A stretch of 64,000 bases of DNA from Palaemon carinicauda (Eukaryota > Arthropoda > Malacostraca > Decapoda > Palaemonidae), in NCBI RefSeq assembly GCF_036898095.1, contig NC_090746.1, positions 55,127,352 to 55,191,351 on the forward strand. The letters are read 5' to 3'. This document shows positions 56,169 to 64,000 of this stretch, one piece after another (the first letter of the stretch is position 1; each line of letters starts with the position of its first letter). The translations under genes were made by a program, and so were the position numbers. The notes beneath the pieces were generated by a model. It did not search any database. It had not been told where the DNA came from and saw only the letters and a program-made list of their open reading frames with translations.

Positions 56169-58008
56169 AGTGCTTCCGGTGGGAGGAAGACTCGGCCAAT
56201 TCCAGGTTTGTTGGACCTTCGATCCCTGGGTGCACAGCATCGTCAAGAAGGGACTAGGCTGGAGCTGGACTCAACCACCCCCAGCCTTCCAGCAATTCTT
56301 CCAACAGTCAACCCCCCTCCTGGAAGAATATGTCCTAGAACTCTTGAACAAGAAGGTGATCAGGAGGGTAAAGTCAACCAGGTTCCAAGGGAGACTATTT
56401 TGCGTTCCCAAGAAGGACTCCGACAAACTCAGAGTCATTCTAGACTTATCCCCTCTCAACAAGTTCATTGCGAACAACAAGTTCAAGATGCTGACTCTGC
56501 AACAAATAAGGACCCTTCTGCCTCAAAGGGTCTACACGGTCTCCATAGACCTGGCGGATGCCTACTGGCACGTTCCAATAAATCATCACGCTTCCTCCTA
56601 CCTAGGAGTTCGACTCCAAAGGAAAAGTTATGCCTTCAGGGCCATGCCCTTCGGGCTCAATGTGGCTCCACGGATCTTCACCAAGCTGGCAGACGCCATC
56701 GTCCAACAACTCCGTCTTCAGGGCGTCCAAGTGATGGCCTACCTAGACGACTGGCTAGTCTGGGCGACATCGCCTGAAGATTGTGTAAGAGCCTGCAACA
56801 AAGTCACCCAGTTCCTAGAGCATCTGGGATTCAAGATAAACACCGAGAAATCTCGCCTCTCTCCAGCTCAGAAGTTCCAATGGTTGGGAATCCATTGGGA
56901 TCTTCAGTCACACCGCCTTTCCATTCCACAGAAGAAAAGGAAGGAAATAGCAGGGTCTGTCAGAAGACTTCTGAAATCCAAACGGATCTCAAGACGTCAG
57001 CAGGAACAAGTTCTCGGCTCTCTACAGTTCGCCTCTGTGACAAACCCAGTGCTTCGCGCACAGCTAAAGGATGCCGCGGGAGTCTGGAGACGTTTCGCAT
57101 CCATCGCTCGAAGAGATCTCAAGAGACGGCTTCCAAACAGACTTCGCTCACTATTAAAGCCGTGGTCGGAAGCCAAGGCCCTGAAAAGGTCCATTCCTCT
57201 TCAACACCCGCCTCCATCGATCAACTTCCACACGGACGCTTCACTGGAGGGTTGGGGAGGTCACTCCCACCAACGACAGGTTCAAGGAACATGGTCTCCC
57301 CTATTCAAGACGTTTCACATCAACATCTTGGAGGCCATGGCGGTTCTTCTCACCCTGAAGAAACTCTCCTCGCCTCCCTCGATCCACATCCATCTGACTC
57401 TGGACAACTCGGTGGTAGTCAGATGTCTCAATTGTCAGGGCTCGAGATCGCCCCAGATAAATCAGGTACTTCTTCTGATCTTCCATCTGGCAGAAAAGAA
57501 GAAATGGCACCTTTCTGCAGTTCACCTACAAGGATTCCGCAACGTGACGGCGGACGCTCTATCACGGTCAAGCCCAATAGAGTCGGAATGGTCTCTAGAC
57601 GCAAGGTCATTCTCCTTCATCTCTCACCAAGTCCCGGAACTTCAGATCGATCTCTTCGCAACGAGCGACAACAATCAACTTCCTCGATACGTGGCCCCGT
57701 ACGAGGACCCCAAGGCAAAAGCAGTGGATGCCATGTCACTGGATTGGAACAGATGGTCCAGGATATACCTGTTCCCTCCCGCCAACCTTCTGCTGAAAGT
57801 CCTCTCCAAACTGAGAACCTTCAAAGGGACAGCGACCCTAGTGGCTCCCAAGTGGCCCCGGAACAATTGGTACCCTCTGGTCCTGGAGTTGCAGCCCACG
57901 CTGATTCCCCTACCGGGCCCAGTTTTCTCTCAACAAGTACAGAAGTCGACTGTCTTCGCTTCATCACTGAAAGTCAGGGACCTTCATCTCATGATTTTCT
58001 CTCCTTAG
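55771..58008 (+). CDS. DIRS ORF2, reverse transcriptase-RNase H with methylase-like tail
   Basis: The frame is open from 55771, but recognisable sequence begins around 56150, just before the ORF1 stop, so the first 125 codons are probably the shadow of ORF1. RT blocks: GRLFCVPKKDSDKLRVILDL, VSIDLADAYWHVPI, MPFGLNVAPRIFTKL and YLDDWLV (56740, catalytic Asp pair). RNase H: FHTDASLEGWGGH, NILEAMAVLL, LTLDNSVVV and VTADALSRS. The C-terminal segment (IDLFATSDNNQLPRYV, IYLFPPANLLLKVL, TLVAPKWPRNNW) parallels that of the first DIRS and the Dam-like domain of the order, with the PP motif but not an obvious catalytic Asp or Asn. No stop or frameshift is visible, so this frame may still be translatable. 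Confidence 0.9.
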   Translation: MQTRPPRRIGTFSTSGACQEKGNPLRTRALNLRGNLKSRNPSNINRDGSFRVPLLPKWPHSHSRPFSWSPIQWCRSHRSLPLRMSNTLLPFVPEVGAQAGVPAEIRLATPPEAEEEGELVAEVANPRDTRSNEVLPVGGRLGQFQVCWTFDPWVHSIVKKGLGWSWTQPPPAFQQFFQQSTPLLEEYVLELLNKKVIRRVKSTRFQGRLFCVPKKDSDKLRVILDLSPLNKFIANNKFKMLTLQQIRTLLPQRVYTVSIDLADAYWHVPINHHASSYLGVRLQRKSYAFRAMPFGLNVAPRIFTKLADAIVQQLRLQGVQVMAYLDDWLVWATSPEDCVRACNKVTQFLEHLGFKINTEKSRLSPAQKFQWLGIHWDLQSHRLSIPQKKRKEIAGSVRRLLKSKRISRRQQEQVLGSLQFASVTNPVLRAQLKDAAGVWRRFASIARRDLKRRLPNRLRSLLKPWSEAKALKRSIPLQHPPPSINFHTDASLEGWGGHSHQRQVQGTWSPLFKTFHINILEAMAVLLTLKKLSSPPSIHIHLTLDNSVVVRCLNCQGSRSPQINQVLLLIFHLAEKKKWHLSAVHLQGFRNVTADALSRSSPIESEWSLDARSFSFISHQVPELQIDLFATSDNNQLPRYVAPYEDPKAKAVDAMSLDWNRWSRIYLFPPANLLLKVLSKLRTFKGTATLVAPKWPRNNWYPLVLELQPTLIPLPGPVFSQQVQKSTVFASSLKVRDLHLMIFSP

Positions 58009-58970
58009 CTGCAAAGAAAAGGTTTGGAATCTCGAAGAAAAGTCTAGACTTCCTCGAGGAATACAAGACTGAATCCACACGACGGCAATACGAATCTTCC
58101 TGGAGAAAGTGGGTCTCGTTCGTTAAGGCAAAAAATCCTACGGAAATCGCCATTGATTTTTGCATGTCCTTCTTCATTCACCTTCATGGACAAGGCTTAG
58201 CAGCCAACACGATTTCCACCTGCAAATCGGCTTTGACTAGACCACTACTGTACGCCTTCCAGATTGATCTGTCCAGCGATATCTTCAATAAATTACGAAA
58301 GGCATGCGCTAGACTACGCCCAGCACTCCCGCCAAAACCTATCTCCTGGTCCCTGGACAAGGTGCTCCATTTTGCCTCTAACTTGGACAACGATTCGTGC
58401 CCTCTAAAAGACTTGACTCAAAAAGTTATCTTCCTTTTTGCTCTCGCCTCGGGAGCCCGAGTCAGTGAAATAGTGGCATTATCAAGAGAAAAGGGTCATA
58501 TCCTGTTCGCAGATACAGGAGAGCTTACCCTCTTCCCTGATCCGACGTTTCTCGCAAAGAATGAACTACCCACCAAGAGATGGGGCCCTTGGAGAATCTG
58601 CCCCCTGAAGGAAGATGTCTCTCTATGCCCAGTGGAGAGTCTTAAGGTCTATCTTCAAAGAACTTCAGACTTCGGTGGAGGACAACTCTTCAAAGGAGAA
58701 ACATCGGGTAGTGACTTGTCACTGAAACAACTAAGAGCGAAAATCACCTACTTCATTCGCAGAGCGGATCCTGACAGTACACCCGCAGGTCACTATCCTA
58801 GAAAAGTCGCGTCTTCTCTGAACTTCTTCCAGAGCATGGATTTCGAAAGCCTCAAGAGCTTCACAGGTTGGAAATCGTCGCGCGTTTTCTTCAAGCACTA
58901 CGCGAAGCAAGTGCATGAAGTTAAACATTTCGTGGTAGCCGCAGGTAGTGTTATGAAACCTGCCGTTTAA
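57753..58970 (+). CDS. DIRS ORF3, tyrosine recombinase
   Basis: Open from 56781, but the part overlapping RT is a shadow; an in-frame ATG at 57753 gives about 405 residues. The core-binding region reads LDFLEEYKTESTRRQYESSW, then GLAANTISTCKSAL. Catalytic residues: Arg in ASGARVSEIVALS (58458), His and Arg in GHYPRKVASSL (58791 and 58800) and Tyr in RVFFKHYAKQV (58899). All four classical positions are filled and the frame is intact. It overlaps ORF2 by about 255 bases. The enzyme would integrate the circular DNA form; the T-tract seen at both element ends is the likely crossover. Confidence 0.9.
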   Translation: MVQDIPVPSRQPSAESPLQTENLQRDSDPSGSQVAPEQLVPSGPGVAAHADSPTGPSFLSTSTEVDCLRFITESQGPSSHDFLSLAAKKRFGISKKSLDFLEEYKTESTRRQYESSWRKWVSFVKAKNPTEIAIDFCMSFFIHLHGQGLAANTISTCKSALTRPLLYAFQIDLSSDIFNKLRKACARLRPALPPKPISWSLDKVLHFASNLDNDSCPLKDLTQKVIFLFALASGARVSEIVALSREKGHILFADTGELTLFPDPTFLAKNELPTKRWGPWRICPLKEDVSLCPVESLKVYLQRTSDFGGGQLFKGETSGSDLSLKQLRAKITYFIRRADPDSTPAGHYPRKVASSLNFFQSMDFESLKSFTGWKSSRVFFKHYAKQVHEVKHFVVAAGSVMKPAV

Positions 58971-59821
58971 CTCTGCATAGAACAGTGAGTTACTTGGGAC
59001 TTTAACTCTACGGGTGCCTGTGTTGACCCTTGTGTGATACATAGTGATTTCATGGACACTTAGTGTTTCTAATAGACTGTTCTTACCAAGGTGAAATGTC
59101 ATAGACTTCACATGAGTGCCACATGCTCAAGGGCATGATGTGTTTTTTCTTTGAAAAAGACTGACGTTCCTCTGGAACTTGTGTTTCTAAAAGTGAAATT
59201 TCTTTTCAGATTCAAGATTGAAGTCTTTTATTTTCTCTGACAGTATTCTTTATTATTGTAAATTAACTTTACATTTATTATTGCAATTGTTATCACAATA
59301 ATATGCAATCTATGAAATAAAATGTCTATTTTATTACATGTGCGTCTCTCTCCGCTCCTATTATTTATTATGAAATAAATGATTGTCATAGTTTCATTTA
59401 ACCCCTTCCTTCTGAAAGAGAAGAATAATATAGATATACCTATATTATATACTCACTCATGCTGTGGTAATATTCCTACCTGAATACTTACCTTCATCCT
59501 GCCTTCGAGACCAGATTGATCTCTCCTCTAGGGAGTGTTGTAAATGTTTATCACTTACCTATGCTTGATAATATTCCTACCCGAATATTAACCTTATGTC
59601 TTGTCTCCGAGTCCTGCACGAACTCTCCGCAGGGTGAGTAGCTCTTCAATGATCGCTTTGAGATATTGGTATGGTCCACCAGGACTTCTCTGCCTGGGTG
59701 GCAAGAAGCTGGATCTTCACGGAAACTCTAGCAAGGACATGTTACATACCTCTATTCGAAGCCCTTGGCACTTACATAAAAAGGGGAAAATTTCCACGAT
59801 ACATTAATTCTCTGGTATACT
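58971..59821. other. 3' non-coding region of the second DIRS
   Basis: Contains two related sub-blocks, each with TAATATTCCTACC(T/C)GAATA (about 59468 and 59569), and an AT-rich part with AATAAA at 59318 that could serve as a polyadenylation signal. No gene. Confidence 0.6.
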
Positions 59822-59915
59822 TCCATCAGGACGTCATGGCTTGAGCCCAAAAAACGGATTTTGAGCGAAGCGAAAAATCTATTTTTGTGTGAGATAGCCA
59901 TGACGTCCTGATGGA
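59822..59915 (+). repeat. internal complementary region of the second DIRS
   Basis: Two fused parts. The first 30 bases are complementary to the left end (51471-51500), and the last 60 are complementary to the extended right end (60325-60384). Read on the minus strand, CAAAATCCGTTTT continues directly into TTGGGCTCAAGCC, i.e. the circle junction. Confidence 0.9.
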
Positions 59916-59996
59916 CCCCCCCGTCTATTCTAGTCCAGCCTTTCAGGCCCCGCCTTGTCCTGCTGTATCATGGAGATTAGCAAGAAGCTGGCCTCA

Positions 59997-60384
59997 GGAT
60001 GAGGACGGACGTGACGTCATTTAGCAATGGCGCCCGTTTGTTTACGTTTCGAGTACCAAAAGCAGCCACGGACGAGTGTAACTGTGGAACGGCTCCCCAG
60101 TTATTCTCCACCCTTCCATATCGAAGTGTTAACTCTATATGGGGTACAGATAGCTTTGTGGCATGTTAATACATGCGTCCCCTGTTGATATACGATATCC
60201 TAGAGGGAAACCTTTAGGGTACTCGCACCAGAAGTTAGAATTCTGTGATAACCTTTAGTTTAATTCTCTGGGAATATCCCTGTAGTTAAATAGACCCAAG
60301 GAAGCTACTGAAGGAACCTTCCACCAGGACGTCATGGCTATCTCACCCAAAAATAGATTTTTCGCTTCGCTCAAAATCCGTTTT
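59997..60384 (-). repeat. right inverted terminal repeat and right extension of the second DIRS
   Basis: Complement of the left repeat up to 60338, then a 46-bp extension ending CAAAATCCGTTTT, absent from the left end. Confidence 0.9.
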
Positions 60385-60391
60385 CTATATA

Positions 60392-63300
60392 CAGTGATGC
60401 CTCAGCATACGAAAGTAATCCGTTCAGGATACGGTTTCGTATGCTGATTTTTTCGTATCCTGAGTCGTGTTTTACATGTAAATAGCCTAATCCGTTCCAA
60501 GCCTTACGAAAAGACACCTTTTATTTCATAAACACGCTAAACTGTAGTAATAAACATGCAGTGCAGCCATCTCTATCATTCAATAATTAACCCAACTGTT
60601 AAAAACAGCCTAATCCATTCCAGAAACCACCATGAGATTATTCAATAATGTAGTTATAGCCTAGTTATCCCCTCCAAGCCCTAAGAAAACGGTCCGTTTT
60701 CTTTACTACTGTATAAAAGTTACGGTACTGTATGTAAATCATTTGGATCAGTGAAGGTGTATTGTTACCTGTACACCTAAATTAAGAGTTGATACCCTGA
60801 AAAAAAAAGGTACAGTGTACAGTTAATTAACAAAAAAGTTGAAACTTGCCTTTTGATTGAAACGATGTCCGATAGCGAAGTCGCGGCAGAGGAGGATGGC
60901 ATAAGGCAGAAAACATAACAAGTGACAGGCTACATACAGTAATTTACACACTTAACACATTAACACTTCAACTTTACGAAATAAAAAAATGGCAGAAATA
61001 ATTAACACGTAACATTACGTATGGAAAACTATAAAATGAAAGAAAAAATTACTTTAACATTTAACGGTAACATAAAACTTAAAATTGAATTACGTTTTTC
61101 AAATTTTCTAAATTTCTTCTACTTCTTCATCACTTTCTTTTTTCTGTTTCTTTTCTTTACTTTCACCTTCTAATTCTTCATCACTTCCTCTTTTCTGTTT
61201 CTTTTCTTCACTTTCACCTTCGTCTTGGCCTACTAATACTGCTGGCCTCTTTAATAAGAAACTATCAATGGAAGCTTGTTTCTGCTTACTTTTCAACACA
61301 TTTCTAAAATGCGTTAGGCAAACGTCATTGCAGTGTTGAAGCGCACGGTTGGTATAAACTTTTTCTGGATGTTCCTTTTCGACGTAGTCTGCCATTTTAT
61401 GGAAACAGGCGAGAATTTCCTTAATGTCTGACGTTTTCAAAGGTGTAACATCCTCCTCATCAGCGCTAGAGAACTGCTCTTGAACAACACTCATTTGCAT
61501 CGTCTCCAACTCCTTCAGGTCGTTCGTCGTCAACTCCTCGTGGTGCTCCTCGATAAGTTCATCTATATCCTCGGCGCTAACTTCCAGCCCCATGGACGTA
61601 CCAAGATGTACGATGTCAGCCACCTCAGACTGCTGAATGGGTTCAGGATCGTCAACGATCTCGGCTTCGTCTCCAGGCTTCCTGAACCCCTCGAAGTCTC
61701 GTGCAGAGACAACATCAGGCCACAGCTTCCTCCAAGATGAGTTCAGGGTACGCCTTGAAACTTCCTGCCAAGCGAGATCGATGAGTTTGAGGCATATCAC
61801 GATATTAAAGTGATCTTTCCAAAAGGTTTGTACTTTCTGTGACTTGGAAACATCTCTGGAAGAGATGCTTCGTATACAATTTTTTAAAATTAGAAATAAC
61901 TTGCTGGTCCATGGGCTGGAGGAGAGGGGTGGTGTTAGGCGGTAGATACAGGACCTTTATGAAGGAATACTCGGCCAGAAGATATTCCTCGAGGCCAGGA
62001 GGGTGAGCTGGAGCATTGTCCAACACCAGCAGACATTTCATAGGGAGGCGCTTTTCTTCCAAATATTTTCGGACAGTCGGACCGAAGCAAACATTCACCC
62101 AATCAATGAAAAGTTGCCTCGTTACCTAGGCTTTAGCATTCGCCCTCCACATCACGGGAAGGTTCTCCTTGATGACTTTGTGGGCTTTGAAGGCTCGGGG
62201 ATTTTCAGAATGGTACACCAGCAGGGGCTTTATCTTGCAGTCCCCACTGGCGTTTGCGCAAAAAGCAAGGGTAAGCCTGTCCTTCATAGGCTTATGTCCG
62301 GGTAGCCTCTTCTCCTCCGCCGTGATGAACGTCCGACGAGGCATTTTCTTCCAGAAAAGCCCAGTTTCGTCGCAATTGAAAACTTGCTGCGAACTGTAGC
62401 CTTCCTGCAGAGTCAACTCTTCAAACGTTTTAACAAAGGCTTCGGCGGCCTTCGTGTCTGAGCTGGCTGCCTCCCCATGCCATACCACTGAATGAATACC
62501 AGTCCTTCTCTTGAATTTCTCGAACCACCCCCGAGAAGCCTTGAACTCTGGGGGTTCCTGCTGGGATGTTCCTTCTCCGGCCCCTTCTTCGGCCTGAGAA
62601 CGCACGAGATCACCGAAAATGGCGGAGGCCTTCTGGCAAATTGTAGTCTCAGTGATGGTGTCTCCTGAGATCTCTTTGTCTTTGATCCACACAAGAAGCA
62701 GCCTCTCCATCTTGTCATGCACGTGGGTTCTCTTGCTGGAGAAAATAGTGACGCCCTTAGAAGGTGTTGCTGCTTTGATGGCCGCCTTATGCTTCAGGAT
62801 GGTGCCTATCGTAGACGGGTTCCGGCCATACTCCTTGGCGATCGCACTTAAACGCATGCCAGACTCGTACTTTTTCACGATTTTGAGTTTTGTCTCCATC
62901 GAGAGCATCGTCTTCTTCTTTCCTTCGGCAACATTCTTGGGACCCATGGCTACAGTATTAAGCTCAATAATACACTACGTACTTTATATACTATGTAGTA
63001 AACATTAATACATTACAGTGCACAGTAAAGAATGTTTAATAACGATAACACGTGGCGTACGAATGTAATTAACACTACGTCAAACAAGCGAAAGCACACG
63101 AAGTCAATGTTAACGATACCGCAGTCGGAACGAAAAAAGAGAGAGAGAGATGAACGCCCGTGCGTAAGCAAGGTGGGATAGTTGCCGACCAATAGGAAAG
63201 CAGGATTTTATGGCGTCAGTTAGCATCTGAGTAGGGAGATAACCAATGGGTGAGCGGGAGGCTGTAAGTGAGTTTACCCAAGTTCAAAGTCTGGCGGCGC

Positions 63301-63457
63301 GCGCTTTTTAAAATTACTCTCAACGACGAGTTGGGATCTCGTAAGCTTTTCGTATCCTGAAAATTTTTTCGTATACTGGGGCATAAAAATCTTCGTATCG
63401 CTTTTCGTACCCTGAATTTTTCGTAAGAGGAAACTTTCGTATCCAGAGGTATCACTG
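60392..63457 (-). mobile_element. Tigger (pogo-type Tc1/mariner) DNA transposon
   Basis: A 3.07-kb element flanked by TA on both sides (60390-60391 and 63458-63459). The ends are CAGTGATGCCTCAGCATACG on the left and, on the right, the complement of CAGTGATACCTCTGGATACG. Each end contains further degenerate TTTTTTCGTATCCTGA-like boxes, so subterminal repeats are present. It encodes a CENP-B/jerky-like transposase on the minus strand. Its left TA lies 6 bases from the right end of the second DIRS, inside the same disrupted LINE codon region. Confidence 0.9.
61108..62947 (-). pseudogene. Tigger transposase, broken by a stop and a frameshift
   Basis: Would cut and reinsert the element at TA. It starts at ATG 62947 (minus). 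The N-terminal helix-turn-helix of psq/CENP-B type is TKLKIVKKYESGMRLSAIAK, then GRNPSTIGTILK. The second CENP-B-type DNA-binding half includes FKASRGWFEKFKRRTGIHSV. The catalytic domain shows VFNCDETGLFWKKMP (first Asp), CLLVLDNAPAHP (second) and TTPLLQPMDQQVI (third). Two defects separate the pieces: a TAG at about 62124-62126, where relatives have Trp, and a frameshift near 61825, after which the last 230 residues continue in another frame to an acidic/Lys-rich tail (EEKKQKRGSDEELEGESKEK). All three catalytic Asp survive, so decay is recent. Confidence 0.88.
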
Positions 63458-63459
63458 TA

Positions 63460-64000
63460 CTGTATTCAAAGCTTGTTACACTAATTCTTTTCAACGTTTT
63501 GAGATTTGAGTAACTTTTATGAATAAAGAGTCCGACACCCCCACCAGACCTACCCTCTCTCGGTATGTGAAAGAAGGCATGTGTGTGGGGTGTCATTTCA
63601 GTGATCTTTGCTTTGTCCAAGTTATTTAGCCATGTTTCAAATAATGCTAGTATATCTAAATATTTCTCGTTTATCAGTTCTCAAATTTGAACAGTGGTCT
63701 GATTAACTATGTGCAGTTTATACACTTTGACACTTCCGAATTACACTCCCTGGTGGAGTGTCTCCCTGAACATTTCCCGCAGACTTTATATTCATTCTTA
63801 GACTTGCAATCTTTTTTCAAAATGTTCATACCTCTGACAGTGGTAGAAGGTTGTCACGTGGTACCTATCACGTATGTTGTAGATACCCGATCGTAACGAA
63901 ACTTTGTTCCCATTATCATGAATAGCCCTCCGAACATCAGGATCACATTTCATCACATGGTGGGTGGTCCCCCCCGAGGGATATTTCTTCAGGACTACAC
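63460..64000 (-). pseudogene. L2-like LINE, 5' endonuclease part
   Basis: On the minus strand, 63620 down to 63465 reads ITEMTPHTHAFFHIPREGRS, then GGGVGLFIHKSYSNLKTLKR and SVTSFEY. This is the central endonuclease segment (R-x-G-G-G-V-(A/G)-(L/I)-(F/Y)) of CR1/L2-group LINEs. It stops at the TA where Tigger begins, and the next part of the domain is found at 51466 beyond both insertions. Upstream, 63650-64000 continues the same copy with weaker readability and runs off the window. Confidence 0.75.

Larger units (their letters stand above)
51467..60384 (+). mobile_element. DIRS1-like retrotransposon, second copy
   Basis: An 8.9-kb element with inverted terminal repeats of about 340 bp (51479-51807 and 59997-60338), an internal complementary region (59822-59915) and gag, RT-RNase H and recombinase frames. 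The arms differ by several substitutions and a 14-bp indel, and gag has an in-frame stop. It is therefore older than the first copy and of a different lineage (different protein sequences and a 2.4-kb leader). It sits in the endonuclease region of the L2-like LINE. The junction T-tract (TTTT at 51467-51470 and 60381-60384) is also present at the circle junction copied in the internal region. Confidence 0.9.

Overview
The window looks like nuclear DNA from an AT-rich, repeat-loaded arthropod genome, most probably a decapod crustacean (shrimp, crayfish or crab type). Reasons: two complete DIRS1-like tyrosine-recombinase retrotransposons, very long (TA)n, (GA)n and (ATT)n microsatellites, decayed RTE, CR1/Jockey-like and L2-like LINEs, Tigger, MULE, Academ-like and piggyBac-like DNA transposons, and a spliced host gene. 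The species is an inference; nothing here is bacterial or viral.

Layout. 1-1480: decayed, weakly gag-like sequence. 2.65-3.1 kb: RTE LINE tail. 3.1-8.85 kb: one minus-strand LINE copy split by two DNA transposons, a MULE (3248-4843, 8-bp target duplication, ends built of tandem repeats) and an Academ-like element (4870-8418, TATA duplication, about 140-bp terminal inverted repeats) coding for a protein with an XPG/FEN-type nuclease core. 8.85-10.9 kb: no gene seen. 10.9-18.4 kb: a fold-back inverted-repeat element split near one end by a complete DIRS element (10981-17750) with gag, RT-RNase H and tyrosine recombinase frames, inverted terminal repeats and an internal complementary region. 19.8-27.9 kb: Tigger-like and LINE remnants; the LINE is split at TTAA by two head-to-tail piggyBac-like units whose interiors are 371-bp tandem arrays. 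29.1-33.4 kb: a 48-bp minisatellite of about 90 copies. 33.4-48.4 kb: non-coding DNA with microsatellites, hairpin MITEs, a Penelope GIY-YIG fragment and RTE remnants. 48485-49105: two exons of an SLC22-type organic cation transporter, the only convincing host gene. 49.24-64 kb: one L2-like LINE on the minus strand, split by a second, larger DIRS element (51467-60384) and a Tigger element (60392-63457).

How the parts work together. Almost everything is mobile DNA at different stages of decay. The first DIRS has open frames and arms that read as identical, so it is young. The second has an in-frame stop in gag and diverged arms, so it is older. The Academ-like, MULE and Tigger coding regions are broken. 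Each nested insertion records its target, so boundaries, target duplications and the DIRS crossover sites can be read directly. The second DIRS, the Tigger and the L2-like LINE probably lie in an intron of the transporter gene.
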